Positions 1 to 8,123 of a stretch of 64,000 nucleotides of DNA are shown here, in pieces. How positions within the stretch are numbered: the stretch's first letter is position 1; every line of letters starts with the position of its first letter. Made by a program: the position numbers and the translations under genes. The notes under the pieces were generated by a model, which saw only the letters and a list, made by a program, of their open reading frames with translations, ran no database searches and was not told where the DNA came from. The DNA is from Isoptericola luteus (GTDB taxonomy: Bacteria; Actinomycetota; Actinomycetes; Actinomycetales; Cellulomonadaceae): assembly GCF_020297055.1 (NCBI RefSeq), contig NZ_JAIXCQ010000013.1, forward strand, positions 40,306-104,305, written 5' to 3'.

Positions 1-1868
1 GCCTCCATGCGCTCCTCGTACTCCATGCCCTCGGCCTTCATCGCGGCGACGGCCTCGCCCTTCGCCTTGTTCTGCTGGCCGTAGAGGATCTGGCGCGGGT
101 CGTCGAGCGTCGCCTCGATGACGGACACGACGTCGAGGGCGTGCGCCGGGGACTCGACGTCCAGCAGGTCCATGGCCGCGAGCGCGAACGGGGACAGCGG
201 CGCGTTGAGCGCGAAGTCGCGGGGCAGGTCGACGACCAGCCGGACGCTCGGCCGGTACCCGGTGGGCCGGGCCGCGTCCGGGACGCGGATCTTCTCGACG
301 ACGCCCGCCAGCCGCAGCGAGCGGTAGATGCGGAACGCCTGGCGCACGTGCTTGGCCTGCTGCGCCTCGGTGTCGTGGTTCGCGCTGAGCAGGTGCCGCA
401 TCGCGTCGACCGGGTCGGCGTGCTCGCCGTCGTCCCGGGTGCGCGCCAGCACGTTGAGGACCATCGCGTGGTTGACGCGGAACTGGCTGGACAGCGGCTC
501 CGGGTCGGCGTCGCGCAACCGCTCGTAGGTCGAGTCCGTCCAGTTCACGGAGCCCGACGGGGCCTTCTTGCGGACGATCTTCTTGAGCTTCTTCGGGTCG
601 TCGCCCGCCTTGGCGAGCATCTTGCGGTTCTCGATGACGTGGTCCGGCGCCATCACGAGCACCTCGCCGATCGTGTCGAACCCGGCGCGCCCCGCGCGGC
701 CGGAGATCTGGTGGAACTCGCGCGCCGACAGGTGGCGCATGCGCTCGCCGTCGAACTTCACCAGGGACGTCAGCAGCACGGTGCGGATGGGCACGTTGAT
801 GCCGACGCCGAGCGTGTCGGTGCCGCACACCACCTTGAGCAGGCCCTTCTGGGTGAGCCGCTCCACCAGGCGGCGGTACTTGGGCAGCATGCCCGCGTGG
901 TGCACGCCCACCCCGGCGCGCAGGAACTTGCTCAGCGTCTTGCCGAAGCCCGTGCCGAACCGGAACGCGCCGATCTCGGCCGCGATCCGGGCCTTCTCGT
1001 CCTTGCCGGCCAGCGGCGTCGACAGCAGCGCCTGCGCCCGCTCGACGGCGTCCTTCTGCGTGAAGTGCACGACGTACACCGGGGCGCGGTGCGTGGTGAC
1101 GAGCTCGGAGATCACCTCCGTCAGCGGCTCGACGACGTAGGAGAACGTCAGCGGCACGGGCCGCTCGGCCCCCGCGACCTCGGCCACGGGGCGGCCCGTG
1201 CGCTCCGCCAGGTCCTCGCGCAGCCGCGTCGTGTCACCGAGCGTGGCCGACATCAGCAGGAACTGGGTGTTGGGCATCTCCAGCAGCGGCACCTGCCAGG
1301 CCCAGCCGCGCTGCGGGTCGCCGTAGAAGTGGAACTCGTCCATGACCACCTGGGTGATCGCGTCGTCCTCGGTGCCGTCCGCGGCGGCGTCGCCGTCGGT
1401 GCCCGAGCCGCGCAGTGCCAGGTTCGCGAGGATCTCCGCCGTGCAGCAGATGATCGGGGCGTCGGCGTTGACGGCGGAGTCGCCCGTCATCATGCCTACG
1501 TTGCGCGAGCCGAACGCGGCCACGAGGTCGAAGAACTTCTCGCTGACCAGCGCCTTGAGCGGGGCCGTGTAGAACGTGCGTCCGCCCAGGCCCGAGCGCC
1601 GGGCCGCCAGCGCCGCGAACTGCGCGCCCATTGCGACCATCGACTTGCCGGAGCCGGTGGGCGTCGCCAGGACGACGTGCGAGCCCGTCATGAGCTCCAG
1701 CAGCGCCTCCTCCTGGTGGGCGTAGAGCGGTCGACCGGTCCCCGCCGCCCACTCGCCGAAGCTCTCGAACAGGACGTCGGCGTCCGGGGCGCCGCCCGTC
1801 GGAGCGGGCAGGTGCGGCAGCAGCGTGCCGGCGGGGCGGGGGGCGGGGGCGGTGTCGAGGGAGGTCAT
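1..1868 (-). CDS. DEAD/DEAH-box helicase, DUF3516 family (3' end outside window)
   Basis: A superfamily 2 ATP-dependent helicase, reading from an ATG at 1868 toward and past base 1, so the C-terminus is missing. The visible 622 residues show Walker A ATPTGSGKS (about residues 69-76), a DExH box (DEFH), the SAT motif (LLMSATLGD), motif V (CGTDTLGVGIN) and motif VI (QISGRAGRAG). Together these cover both RecA-like lobes, followed by the start of the region annotated DUF3516 in actinobacteria. Family members are about 830-850 aa, so roughly three quarters is present. The substrate is not established; a role in DNA or RNA metabolism is inferred from the motor domain. The long plus-strand frame opposite it is a GC-rich shadow. 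Confidence 0.9.
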   Translation of the reverse strand, partial: MTSLDTAPAPRPAGTLLPHLPAPTGGAPDADVLFESFGEWAAGTGRPLYAHQEEALLELMTGSHVVLATPTGSGKSMVAMGAQFAALAARRSGLGGRTFYTAPLKALVSEKFFDLVAAFGSRNVGMMTGDSAVNADAPIICCTAEILANLALRGSGTDGDAAADGTEDDAITQVVMDEFHFYGDPQRGWAWQVPLLEMPNTQFLLMSATLGDTTRLREDLAERTGRPVAEVAGAERPVPLTFSYVVEPLTEVISELVTTHRAPVYVVHFTQKDAVERAQALLSTPLAGKDEKARIAAEIGAFRFGTGFGKTLSKFLRAGVGVHHAGMLPKYRRLVERLTQKGLLKVVCGTDTLGVGINVPIRTVLLTSLVKFDGERMRHLSAREFHQISGRAGRAGFDTIGEVLVMAPDHVIENRKMLAKAGDDPKKLKKIVRKKAPSGSVNWTDSTYERLRDADPEPLSSQFRVNHAMVLNVLARTRDDGEHADPVDAMRHLLSANHDTEAQQAKHVRQAFRIYRSLRLAGVVEKIRVPDAARPTGYRPSVRLVVDLPRDFALNAPLSPFALAAMDLLDVESPAHALDVVSVIEATLDDPRQILYGQQNKAKGEAVAAMKAEGMEYEERME

Positions 1869-1930
1869 GGTGCGGCCATTGTCCCAGCCCGGCCCACGCC
1901 GTCCACGCCCTGATCGACCGTGGGGCGGAG

Positions 1931-2653
1931 TCAGCAGGCGCCGAGGTCCTTCCAGACGCCCCACTCGCCGCTGTTCGCCGGGTTCTCGCCCCGGGTCCAC
2001 CACTTGGCCTGGTACGTCCGGCCGTCGTGCGAGACCTGGGCCCCGTTGAGGTAGACGGCGTTCGCGTCCCAGGCGGCCGCCTCGCAGTCACCGGGCGGGT
2101 CCGTCGGGTCGGGGTCCGGGTCGGGCTCGCCGGTGCCATCCACGTTCACGTCGACGCACGCGTAGAAGGCGTTGGCGGTGTCCGCGACGTTCCAGCGCGC
2201 CAGGATCGTGTGGTTCCCCGCCGGCAGGTTCTCCACCCTGTGCTCGACGACGGACCCCGGCTGGGCGCCGCCGTCGTCGAACGTGCGGTGCAGCACGCCG
2301 TCGACGAAGTACTCCCACGTGCTCGTGGCGTGCCGGGCGGTGAGCTCCCACCGGAAGGTGGTGCTGCTGCCGACCGTGGTGCGCGGCCACGGCTTCGACG
2401 TGTCGTCGAGGATCGAGAACCGGCTGCCGCCGGAGCACAGCATGGAACCCTTGGGCGCCTCGACGCTGTGCGGCTCATACTTGATCTGGCCGCAGTCGAA
2501 GGACGTCGTGCCCGTCGCGCAGTGGTCCTGGCGGCTGGGTGGCGACGTGATCCAGCCGTGTGCCGACGCGCTCGGCGCGACGACGACGGGGGCCGCGACG
2601 GTCAGGAGCCCGACCGCGGCGGCGAGCAGTGCGGAGCGAAGCTTGGTCTTCAT
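1931..2653 (-). CDS. Secreted AA10 lytic polysaccharide monooxygenase with C-terminal CBM5/12 (first copy)
   Basis: A copper monooxygenase that oxidatively cleaves crystalline polysaccharide, probably chitin, outside the cell. A Sec signal peptide (1-31, ending PSASA) leaves the copper-binding His32 at the mature N-terminus (HGWITSPPSRQ). The second histidine-brace residue is His108 (TARHATSTWEYF) and the axial residue is Phe163 (NAFYACVDV). The catalytic module is unusually compact (about 140 aa), very like the chitin-active AA10 of Jonesia denitrificans. An Asp/Pro linker (about 172-188) joins a 50-residue CBM5/12 module (190-240) rich in Trp (AKWWTRGENP). 240 aa in total. It lies 114 bp downstream of a close paralogue on the same strand; each gene has its own leader. 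Confidence 0.95.
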   Translation of the reverse strand: MKTKLRSALLAAAVGLLTVAAPVVVAPSASAHGWITSPPSRQDHCATGTTSFDCGQIKYEPHSVEAPKGSMLCSGGSRFSILDDTSKPWPRTTVGSSTTFRWELTARHATSTWEYFVDGVLHRTFDDGGAQPGSVVEHRVENLPAGNHTILARWNVADTANAFYACVDVNVDGTGEPDPDPDPTDPPGDCEAAAWDANAVYLNGAQVSHDGRTYQAKWWTRGENPANSGEWGVWKDLGAC

Positions 2654-2767
2654 CGACTCGTCTCCCTCGTGTTGCTCTGGGGCACCGGTGTGGTGCTTGC
2701 TTCGTCTGGCGACGGCGGGCGGCCCGCGGGAGGGTCCGCCCGCCGCGTCAGGACGAGGTCCGGGACG

Positions 2768-3496
2768 TCAACAGGCGCCCAGGTCCCTCCACGCTCCCCA
2801 TTCGCCGGTGGTCGTGGGGTTCTCGCCCCGGGTCCACCACCTGGCCTCGTACGTGTGGCCACCGACGGTGGCCCGGTCACCGAGTACGTAGACGGCCGCC
2901 GGGTCCCAGGCTGCGACGTCGCAGTCGCCGGGCTCGACGGGCGGGTCGGTCGGGTCGACGGGCGGCTCGGTGGTGCCGCCGCCCTCGCCCACGGTCACGT
3001 CGACGCACGCGTAGAACGCGTTCACCGTGTCGGCGACGTTCCAGCGGGCGAGGATCGTGTGGTCGCCCGCCGGGAGGTTGTCGACCGTGTGCTCGACGAC
3101 GGCGTCCGGCTTGGCGCCGTGGTCGTCGAACGTGCGGTGCAGCACGCCGTCGACGAAGTACTCCCACGTGCTCGTGGCGTGCTGGGCCTTGAGCTGCCAG
3201 CGCATCGTCACGCTGTTGTCGATCTGGGTGCGCGGCCAGGGCAGGGACTCGTCGTCGAGCACCGTGAAGCCGCCGCCGCCGGAGCACTGCATGGAGCCCT
3301 TCGGGGCCTCCACGCTCTGCGGCTCGTACTGCAGGCCGCCGCAGTCGAACGACACCGCCCCGGTCGAGCAGTGGTCCTGCCGGCTCGGCGGGTTGGTGAC
3401 CCATCCGTGGGCGGAGGCCGTGGGTGCCACGAGGACCGGCGCGAGAAGGGCCGCGGCTCCGACGGCCGCAGCGACCAGAGTTGAACGCCATCGCAT
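2768..3496 (-). CDS. Secreted AA10 lytic polysaccharide monooxygenase with C-terminal CBM5/12 (second copy)
   Basis: Tandem paralogue of the gene at 1931-2653 with the same architecture. The signal peptide is residues 1-29 (ending PTASA), mature His30 starts HGWVTNPP, the second brace residue is His106 (KAQHATSTWEYF) and the axial residue is Phe161. A Thr/Pro/acidic linker leads to a CBM5/12 module at about 191-242. The two catalytic cores are nearly the same from SVEAPKGSM to NAFYACVDV, while signal peptide and linker differ. This points to gene duplication followed by divergence of the flexible parts. It is transcribed first of the pair. Its leader holds two direct copies of acttgac (3522-3528 and 3531-3537). 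Confidence 0.95.
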   Translation of the reverse strand: MRWRSTLVAAAVGAAALLAPVLVAPTASAHGWVTNPPSRQDHCSTGAVSFDCGGLQYEPQSVEAPKGSMQCSGGGGFTVLDDESLPWPRTQIDNSVTMRWQLKAQHATSTWEYFVDGVLHRTFDDHGAKPDAVVEHTVDNLPAGDHTILARWNVADTVNAFYACVDVTVGEGGGTTEPPVDPTDPPVEPGDCDVAAWDPAAVYVLGDRATVGGHTYEARWWTRGENPTTTGEWGAWRDLGAC

Positions 3497-3664
3497 CTAT
3501 TGCTCTCCCGTTCGTGAGGGAACTTGACAAACTTGACGCTAGGTCGTCGTCCGCCCCCGCACATCAGGTGAACTGCGTAACCCGGCCCTGCCGACCGGTG
3601 CCTCGGGCTAGGGGATTCCGCGTACGCGGAGAGCGCCCCGGTGCTTGCACCTTCGCCTCAGCCA
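3497..3664. other. Leader region of the LPMO pair and start of the repeat block; no gene seen
   Basis: About 320 bp without a gene separates the LPMO start (3496) from the kinase stop (3816). The first part is the minus-strand leader of the LPMO, with an AT-richer stretch carrying two acttgac direct repeats. From about 3644 a partial copy of the 65-bp repeat described at 3665-3819 begins (tgcaccttcgcctcag). No CebR-like box (TGGGAGCGCTCCCA) was found here. Confidence 0.5.
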
Positions 3665-3819
3665 GCGGTTGCGCTGCGGGCGGGTGCCTCGTGCCTCGGC
3701 CCCCACCCTGCGCTGCACCTTCGCCTCAGGCTGTGTCGTCTGTCGGCGGGGGCTGCGGTTGCGCTGCGGGCGGGTGCCTCGTGCCTCGGCCCCCACCCTG
3801 CGCTGCACCTCCGCCTCAG
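3665..3819. repeat. 65-bp direct repeat, two full copies plus one partial
   Basis: Bases 3665-3729 and 3755-3819 are the same 65-bp sequence (starts gcggttgcgctgcggg, ends gcctcag) with a single difference (t3721 versus c3811). A third partial copy of its last 16-18 bases lies at about 3644-3661. The second copy covers the stop codon region of the kinase gene (stop at 3816-3818), so the duplication appears to have arisen from the gene's 3' end spreading into the spacer. No mobile-element gene is attached. Confidence 0.9.
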
Positions 3820-4559
3820 CCGAGGTCCCAGAGGCGGCGGTAGAACCCGATCCGCTCCGTGTCCGGCGCGATGCCGTAGGCGTCGAAGAACGCGGCCTCG
3901 TGGCCGTCCCCGTAGTTCCACCCGAGGCTGTAGCTCGCGACGGCAAGGTCGGCCCACCGGTCCGCCACGCCCAGCGCGTCGAGGTCGACGTGCGCCGTCC
4001 AGCGGCCGTCGTCGTCGAGCAGGGTGTTGGGTGCGCAGGGGTCGCCGTGGCACACGACGACGCGGTCGTCGTCGGGCACCTCGCCGACCTGCGCACGGGC
4101 GGCGGGGGACAGGCGCGCGACACGCTCGCCGACGCTCCACGAGAACGGGCACTCGCCCACCGGCAGCGACTCGTGCAGGGCGCGCAGCCCCGCCCCGAGG
4201 GCCCGGGCGGCCGTCTCGGGCCGTGCCAGCCAGTGCGGGTCGACGGCGGACCGGCCCGCGATCCCGGCGGTGACCAGCCACCGGCCGGTCGCGTCCGCGC
4301 CGCGCTCCAGCACACGCGGGACGGCGGTGTACCGGCCGGCCCACGCGAGACGGTCCGCCTCGGCATCCAGGTCCAGCTCGGGCGTGCCGGCCGCCACCCA
4401 CTTGACGTAGCGCTCGCCCGACGGCCCGGTCAGGCGGAACGTCAGGCCGCCCAGCTCGTTGCGCCACACGGGGTGGACGGCGTCCCCGGCCGCCAGTGCG
4501 ACGACAGGGTCCGGGACGACGACGGTGGCCTCGGGGGCGGCGGCGAGGACGCGGGGCAT
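3816..4559 (-). CDS. Aminoglycoside phosphotransferase family kinase, APH(3')-like
   Basis: A 247-aa kinase of the APH/choline-kinase fold. Visible motifs are the nucleotide-binding lysine (RYVKW, Lys53), the catalytic loop HGDPCAPN (171-178, Asp173 as base) and the metal-binding VDLDALGVADRWADLA (Asp192). The last resembles the ID-GR-G-ADRW-D-A pattern of APH(3') enzymes. Length is slightly short of the usual 260-270 aa. Whether it phosphorylates an aminoglycoside or another small alcohol cannot be told from sequence; no transposon or resistance cassette surrounds it, which favours a housekeeping or intrinsic-resistance role. The ATG at 4559 is followed upstream by the 17-bp tandem array. 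Confidence 0.85.
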   Translation of the reverse strand: MPRVLAAAPEATVVVPDPVVALAAGDAVHPVWRNELGGLTFRLTGPSGERYVKWVAAGTPELDLDAEADRLAWAGRYTAVPRVLERGADATGRWLVTAGIAGRSAVDPHWLARPETAARALGAGLRALHESLPVGECPFSWSVGERVARLSPAARAQVGEVPDDDRVVVCHGDPCAPNTLLDDDGRWTAHVDLDALGVADRWADLAVASYSLGWNYGDGHEAAFFDAYGIAPDTERIGFYRRLWDLG

Positions 4560-4587
4560 GGACGCATCGTCGCACCCCGCGGCCGCC

Positions 4588-4672
4588 GTCCGCGTCGCTC
4601 AGTCGTCCGCGTCGCTCAGTCGTCCGCGTCGCTCAGTCGTCCGCGTCGCTCAGTCGTCCGCGTCGCTCAGTC
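4588..4672. repeat. Five perfect 17-bp tandem repeats carrying repeated stop codons
   Basis: Unit gtccgcgtcgctcagtc repeats at 4588, 4605, 4622, 4639 and 4656. Read on the minus strand every unit contains TGA; the unit at the left edge of the EamA gene supplies that gene's stop (4667-4669) and the others repeat it downstream. There are no spacers, so this is not a CRISPR array. It lies between two minus-strand genes, after the transporter and before the kinase. Confidence 0.92.
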
Positions 4673-5647
4673 GGGCGCGCCCACGGGCTCGACGGTGGTG
4701 CGCGGCGTCGCTCGCCTGGTCGCGGCGTCGCCCTGCTGCACCACGACGACGCCGGCGAGCAGCACCGCGCCGCCCATCAGCTGGACGGGGCTCGGCAGCT
4801 CGCCGAGCAGCAGCCAGGCGAGGACCACCGCGCTCACGACCTCCACCAGCCCGACGAACGACGACGGCCGCGCCCCCAGACGTCGCCCGGCGCCGACGCC
4901 GGTGACGTAGGCGACGCCGGCCGTCACCACCCCGAGCACGGCGAGCACGGCCCACACCGGCACGACGGCGCCGGCCAGGGCGACGGGCTCGGCGGAGGCG
5001 GTGACCGGCATCAGGCCGGCCACGGCGAGCAGTCCCAGCAGCGCGGCCCCGACGACCATGCCGCCGGCCGCCAGGCTCAGCGGGGGCAGCCCCGTGTGGG
5101 CGCGGGCGTTGATGAGGAAGTAGGCGGAGACCCCGACCATCGCGCCGAGCGCCCAGGCCACGCCGACCGGGTCGAGCCGTGCACCGGTGAGGTCGAGCAC
5201 GAGCACCAGGCCCACGGCGGCGAGCGTGATCCCGCCCACGGTGGCCCGCCCGGGCCGCTGGCCGTGCCGAAGCCAGAGCCACGTGACCACCGCGGCGGGG
5301 GACGAGTACTCGATGAGCAGCGCCGGGCCGACCTGCATGTGCTGCACGGCCGCGAAGTAGCAGAACTGGGTCGCGGCGACGGCCAGCGCGCCGTACGCGA
5401 GCAGGAGGCGCACGTTGCGGCGCACCGGGGACCAGTCGCCGCGCAGGGCGACGACGCCGAACGGCGCCACCACGAGCGCACCGAGCGCGACGCGCACCAG
5501 GACCACCGCGCCCGGGCTCCACCCGGTCGCGAAGAGCCCGGCCGCCAACGGTCCGGACAGGCTGAAGGTCACCGCCGACGCGACTGCCAGCGCGAGGCCG
5601 GCCCCGACGTCGGACCGCCGCGGCGCGTCATGGGCCATCATGCTCAT
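4667..5647 (-). CDS. EamA/DMT-family transporter
   Basis: A 326-aa membrane protein with about ten hydrophobic helices arranged as two EamA repeats. The first contains FSLSGPLAAGLFATGWSP and the helix ending YSSPAAVVTWLWL; the second contains SSFVGLVEVVSAVVLAWL and ends LMGGAVLLAGVVVV. These are the usual drug/metabolite exporter signatures. Members export amino acids, purines or toxic metabolites across the cytoplasmic membrane; the substrate is unknown here. It is divergent from the CGNR regulator at 5686 across a 38-bp spacer, a pairing common in actinobacteria that suggests control by that regulator. Several ATGs crowd the start; 5647 is the first. Confidence 0.92.
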   Translation of the reverse strand: MSMMAHDAPRRSDVGAGLALAVASAVTFSLSGPLAAGLFATGWSPGAVVLVRVALGALVVAPFGVVALRGDWSPVRRNVRLLLAYGALAVAATQFCYFAAVQHMQVGPALLIEYSSPAAVVTWLWLRHGQRPGRATVGGITLAAVGLVLVLDLTGARLDPVGVAWALGAMVGVSAYFLINARAHTGLPPLSLAAGGMVVGAALLGLLAVAGLMPVTASAEPVALAGAVVPVWAVLAVLGVVTAGVAYVTGVGAGRRLGARPSSFVGLVEVVSAVVLAWLLLGELPSPVQLMGGAVLLAGVVVVQQGDAATRRATPRTTVEPVGAPD

Positions 5648-5673
5648 GGGTCATGACGCTAGGGCGGTCGAGG

Positions 5674-5679
5674 TAACGT
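5674..5679 (+). promoter_or_regulatory. Candidate -10 box (TAACGT) of a leaderless transcript for the CGNR gene
   Basis: TAACGT matches the actinobacterial TANNNT -10 consensus and ends exactly 7 nt before the ATG at 5686, where transcription would begin. There is no purine-rich ribosome site in front of the ATG. Confidence 0.6.
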
Positions 5680-5685
5680 GTCAAC

Positions 5686-6243
5686 ATGCTTTTCGCTCAT
5701 GACACCGAGCAGTCGCTCCGCGCCGCCGTCGACGTGGTCAACGCCGTCGAGCCCCCCGAGACGCTCGACACGGTCGCGGACCTGGACGCGTTCTACGCCC
5801 GGCACCGCTACACCGGCCGTCACGACGGCACCACGGCGGAGCTCGCGCAGGTCCGGGCGCTCGCCCCCCGCCTGCGCGAGCTGCTGCTCGCGGACCGCGA
5901 CGACGCGGCGCCGCTCGTCAACGCGATGCTCGCCGAGGCGGAGGCCACCCCACGGCTCGTGCGCCACGGGGACGAGGACTGGCACGTGCACGCCGTCGGC
6001 GACGACGCACCGCTGGCCACCCGGATCCTCGTCGAGACGGCGATGGCGATGATCGACGTCGTGCGCGCCGACGAGCTCTCCCGCCTGTCCGGGTGCGCCG
6101 ACGCGGACTGCGACGGGATCGTCCTCGACCTCTCCCGCAACCGCTCGCGGCGCTACTGCTCGACCGCGTGCACCAACCGCAACGCCCAGGCCGCGCTGCG
6201 GGCGCGCCGCGCCGGGCGGGCGGGCCGAGACCCTGCGGGCTGA
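5686..6243 (+). CDS. CGNR zinc-finger (ABATE-domain) transcriptional regulator
   Basis: A 185-aa regulator. The N-terminal two thirds is an ABATE-type domain (about 1-130). The C-terminus is a CGNR zinc finger with four cysteines, C137, C142, C158 and C162; the usual CGNR signature appears as CTNRNAQAALRAR. Such proteins are thought to act as stress-induced DNA-binding regulators in actinobacteria. It is divergent from the EamA exporter at 4667-5647 and probably controls it. The end of the gene contains a short direct repeat (gagaccctgcgggc twice, around 6227-6254). Confidence 0.88.
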   Translation: MLFAHDTEQSLRAAVDVVNAVEPPETLDTVADLDAFYARHRYTGRHDGTTAELAQVRALAPRLRELLLADRDDAAPLVNAMLAEAEATPRLVRHGDEDWHVHAVGDDAPLATRILVETAMAMIDVVRADELSRLSGCADADCDGIVLDLSRNRSRRYCSTACTNRNAQAALRARRAGRAGRDPAG

Positions 6244-6265
6244 GACCCTGCGGGCGGTGCCCGCC

Positions 6266-7204
6266 TCAGGCGGCGGGGACAGCACCCAGCAGGGCGTCGC
6301 AGACGTCGACCAGCCAGGCGCGCAGCACCTGGCCCCGCTCCGCGAAGCCCCGCTGGCGGCGCACGTACTCCGCCTTGCCCTCCGGCGTCTCGATGGCCAC
6401 GGCCGCCACGCCGTAGGACGAGACGTCGTACGGCGCGGCCGCCATGTCGGTGTACCTGATGTCGCGGGCGAGCTCGAACGCGTCGAGCAGCAGGTCGCCC
6501 GGCACCGCGGGCCCCAGCTTCAAGGCCCACTTGTACAGGTCCATGCCGGCGTGCAGGCAGCCCGGCTGCTCCATCGCGGGCTGGCGCTCGCGGGTGGGCC
6601 GGAGCTGGTTGCGCTCACGGGCCTCGGGCGTGAAGAACCGGAACGCGTCGAAGTGCGAGCAGCCCACCCGGTGCGACTCGACGACGGCGTCCGTCCCCTC
6701 GTGCCCCAGCCGCAGGGGGAGCGGGTGGCGCTGGTCGCGCCCGGCCGCGCGGTCGCGGTAGACCATCGCCCACTCGTGCAGTCCGAAGCACCCGAACGTG
6801 CCGGGGCGCCCGGCCGTGGCGGCCACGAGCCCCCGCACGAAGCGGACGGTGTCGCCGCGGTCGGCCAGGAACGCCGCGGTGTCGAGCGCGGCGCCCGTGC
6901 CGCCGTCCGGCAGGGCCACGTCGCGGTACCAGCGCCGTCCGGCGTGCTCGGCGGCGCCCACCAGGACGACGCCGGGACCGGGGTGCCAGCGCCGCAGGTG
7001 GCTCACCCGCGTCGGGTAGTAGGTGAACAGGAAGTCCTCGACGGCGTGCTTGTCGCCACGGTCGCGGGCCGCGCGCCAGACGGCGGTGAGGGCGTCTGCG
7101 CGCTCCGCGTGCGCGTCGGCGCGGGGTTCCCACGCGTCGCGGGGCAGCACGACGGCCGGCGCCCCGGAGGGCGTCTGAAGGTCGTCGAGGGTCGTGGCGC
7201 GCAC
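6266..7204 (-). CDS. Actinobacterial protein annotated as 3-methyladenine DNA glycosylase family
   Basis: A 312-aa soluble protein starting at GTG 7204 (VRATTLDDLQ). It carries the features of an actinobacterial family usually named 3-methyladenine DNA glycosylase: KHAVEDFLFTYY, the HLRRWHPGPGV block, CFGLHEWAMVYR and GCLHAGMDLYKWALKL. The glycosylase name rests on database tradition more than on a recognisable helix-hairpin-helix or catalytic Asp motif, so the activity is uncertain. The start is supported by a TACGCT box 7-12 nt upstream; longer frames beyond it are shadow sequence. It is divergent from PhzF. Confidence 0.75.
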   Translation of the reverse strand: MRATTLDDLQTPSGAPAVVLPRDAWEPRADAHAERADALTAVWRAARDRGDKHAVEDFLFTYYPTRVSHLRRWHPGPGVVLVGAAEHAGRRWYRDVALPDGGTGAALDTAAFLADRGDTVRFVRGLVAATAGRPGTFGCFGLHEWAMVYRDRAAGRDQRHPLPLRLGHEGTDAVVESHRVGCSHFDAFRFFTPEARERNQLRPTRERQPAMEQPGCLHAGMDLYKWALKLGPAVPGDLLLDAFELARDIRYTDMAAAPYDVSSYGVAAVAIETPEGKAEYVRRQRGFAERGQVLRAWLVDVCDALLGAVPAA

Positions 7205-7210
7205 CCCACC

Positions 7211-7216
7211 AGCGTA
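7211..7216 (-). promoter_or_regulatory. Candidate -10 box (TACGCT) for the glycosylase-like gene
   Basis: On the minus strand TACGCT occupies positions -12 to -7 relative to the GTG at 7204, with no ribosome site, the leaderless arrangement. Confidence 0.55.
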
Positions 7217-7255
7217 CGAGCGGGGCGCCCGGCGGCCGCGCGGCCCGGGCAGCAC

Positions 7256-7261
7256 TAGCGT
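7256..7261 (+). promoter_or_regulatory. Candidate -10 box (TAGCGT) for the PhzF gene
   Basis: TAGCGT ends 8 nt before the GTG start at 7269, with no Shine-Dalgarno, so a leaderless transcript is likely. Confidence 0.55.
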
Positions 7262-7268
7262 GTGAGAC

Positions 7269-8123
7269 GTGCCGCACCTCCGCCCCTTCCGCCAGGTCGA
7301 CGTCTTCGCCTCCGGGCCCCTCACGGGCAACCCGCTGGCGGTGGTGCACGACGCCGACGACCTCACCGACGACCAGATGGCGGCGTTCGCGCGCTGGACG
7401 AACCTCTCGGAGACGACGTTCCTGCTGGCACCCACGGACCCCGCGGCGGACTACCGCGTGCGCATCTGGACGCCGAGCGGCGAGCTGCCGTTCGCGGGGC
7501 ACCCCACGCTGGGGTCCGCGCACGCGTGGCTCGAGGCGGGCGGCGTGCCGCAGAGCGCCGACGGGGAGGGCGACGTGCTGCAGGAGTGCGGCGTCGGCCT
7601 CGTGAGCGTGCGCCGCGAGGACGGCGGCCGGCTCGCCTTCGCGGCGCCGCCGCTGATCCGGTCCGGCTCGGTCGGGCCCGAGGATCTGGCGCGCGTCGCC
7701 CGGGCGCTGCGGCTGACGGCAGCCGACGTCGTCGACGCGGCGTGGATCGACAACGGTCCGGGCTGGGTCGGGGCGCGCCTGCGGGACGCCGCCGCCGTGC
7801 TCGCCGTCCGCCCCGACCCGGACGCGCTCGGGGACCTCAAGCTCGGCGTCGTCGGGCCCACGGCGCCGGGCGAGGACGCCGCCGTCGAGGTGCGCGCGTT
7901 CTTCGGCGAGCGTGGCGCCGTCGTCGAGGACCCGGTGACCGGCAGCCTCAACGCCGGGCTCGGCCAGTGGCTCGCCGGGTCCGTCCTACCCACGTCGTAC
8001 GTCGCCTCGCAGGGCACCGCGCTGGGCCGGCGTGGCCGCGTCCACGTGCGTCGTGACGCCGACGGCGAGGTGTGGGTGGGCGGCGCCGCGGTGACGACGA
8101 TCCAGGGCACCGTCGCTCTCTAG
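7269..8123 (+). CDS. PhzF-family isomerase/epimerase-like protein
   Basis: A 284-aa member of the PhzF/diaminopimelate-epimerase-fold family. The N-terminus has the typical VDVFASGPLTGNPLAVV; the catalytic glutamate is Glu48 in NLSETTFLL; then FAGHPTLGSAHAWL, and near the end EDPVTGSLNAGLGQWL, the second lobe's substrate-binding Gly-rich loop. PhzF itself isomerises dihydro-hydroxyanthranilate in phenazine synthesis, but no other phenazine genes are present, so the substrate is unknown. Its TAG stop (8121-8123) overlaps the stop of the convergent membrane gene. Confidence 0.92.
   Translation: MPHLRPFRQVDVFASGPLTGNPLAVVHDADDLTDDQMAAFARWTNLSETTFLLAPTDPAADYRVRIWTPSGELPFAGHPTLGSAHAWLEAGGVPQSADGEGDVLQECGVGLVSVRREDGGRLAFAAPPLIRSGSVGPEDLARVARALRLTAADVVDAAWIDNGPGWVGARLRDAAAVLAVRPDPDALGDLKLGVVGPTAPGEDAAVEVRAFFGERGAVVEDPVTGSLNAGLGQWLAGSVLPTSYVASQGTALGRRGRVHVRRDADGEVWVGGAAVTTIQGTVAL

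Noticed and set aside
141..1913. Long plus-strand frame opposite the helicase
   Set aside because: Composition is His/Val/Arg/Gly-rich with no domain; it mirrors the third-position GC of the helicase gene.
4588..4672. CRISPR-like array
   Set aside because: Units are directly adjacent with no spacers and no cas genes in the window.
7269..8123. Phenazine biosynthesis locus
   Set aside because: Only a PhzF-fold protein is present; PhzA-E and PhzG are absent and PhzF-like proteins are common outside phenazine producers.
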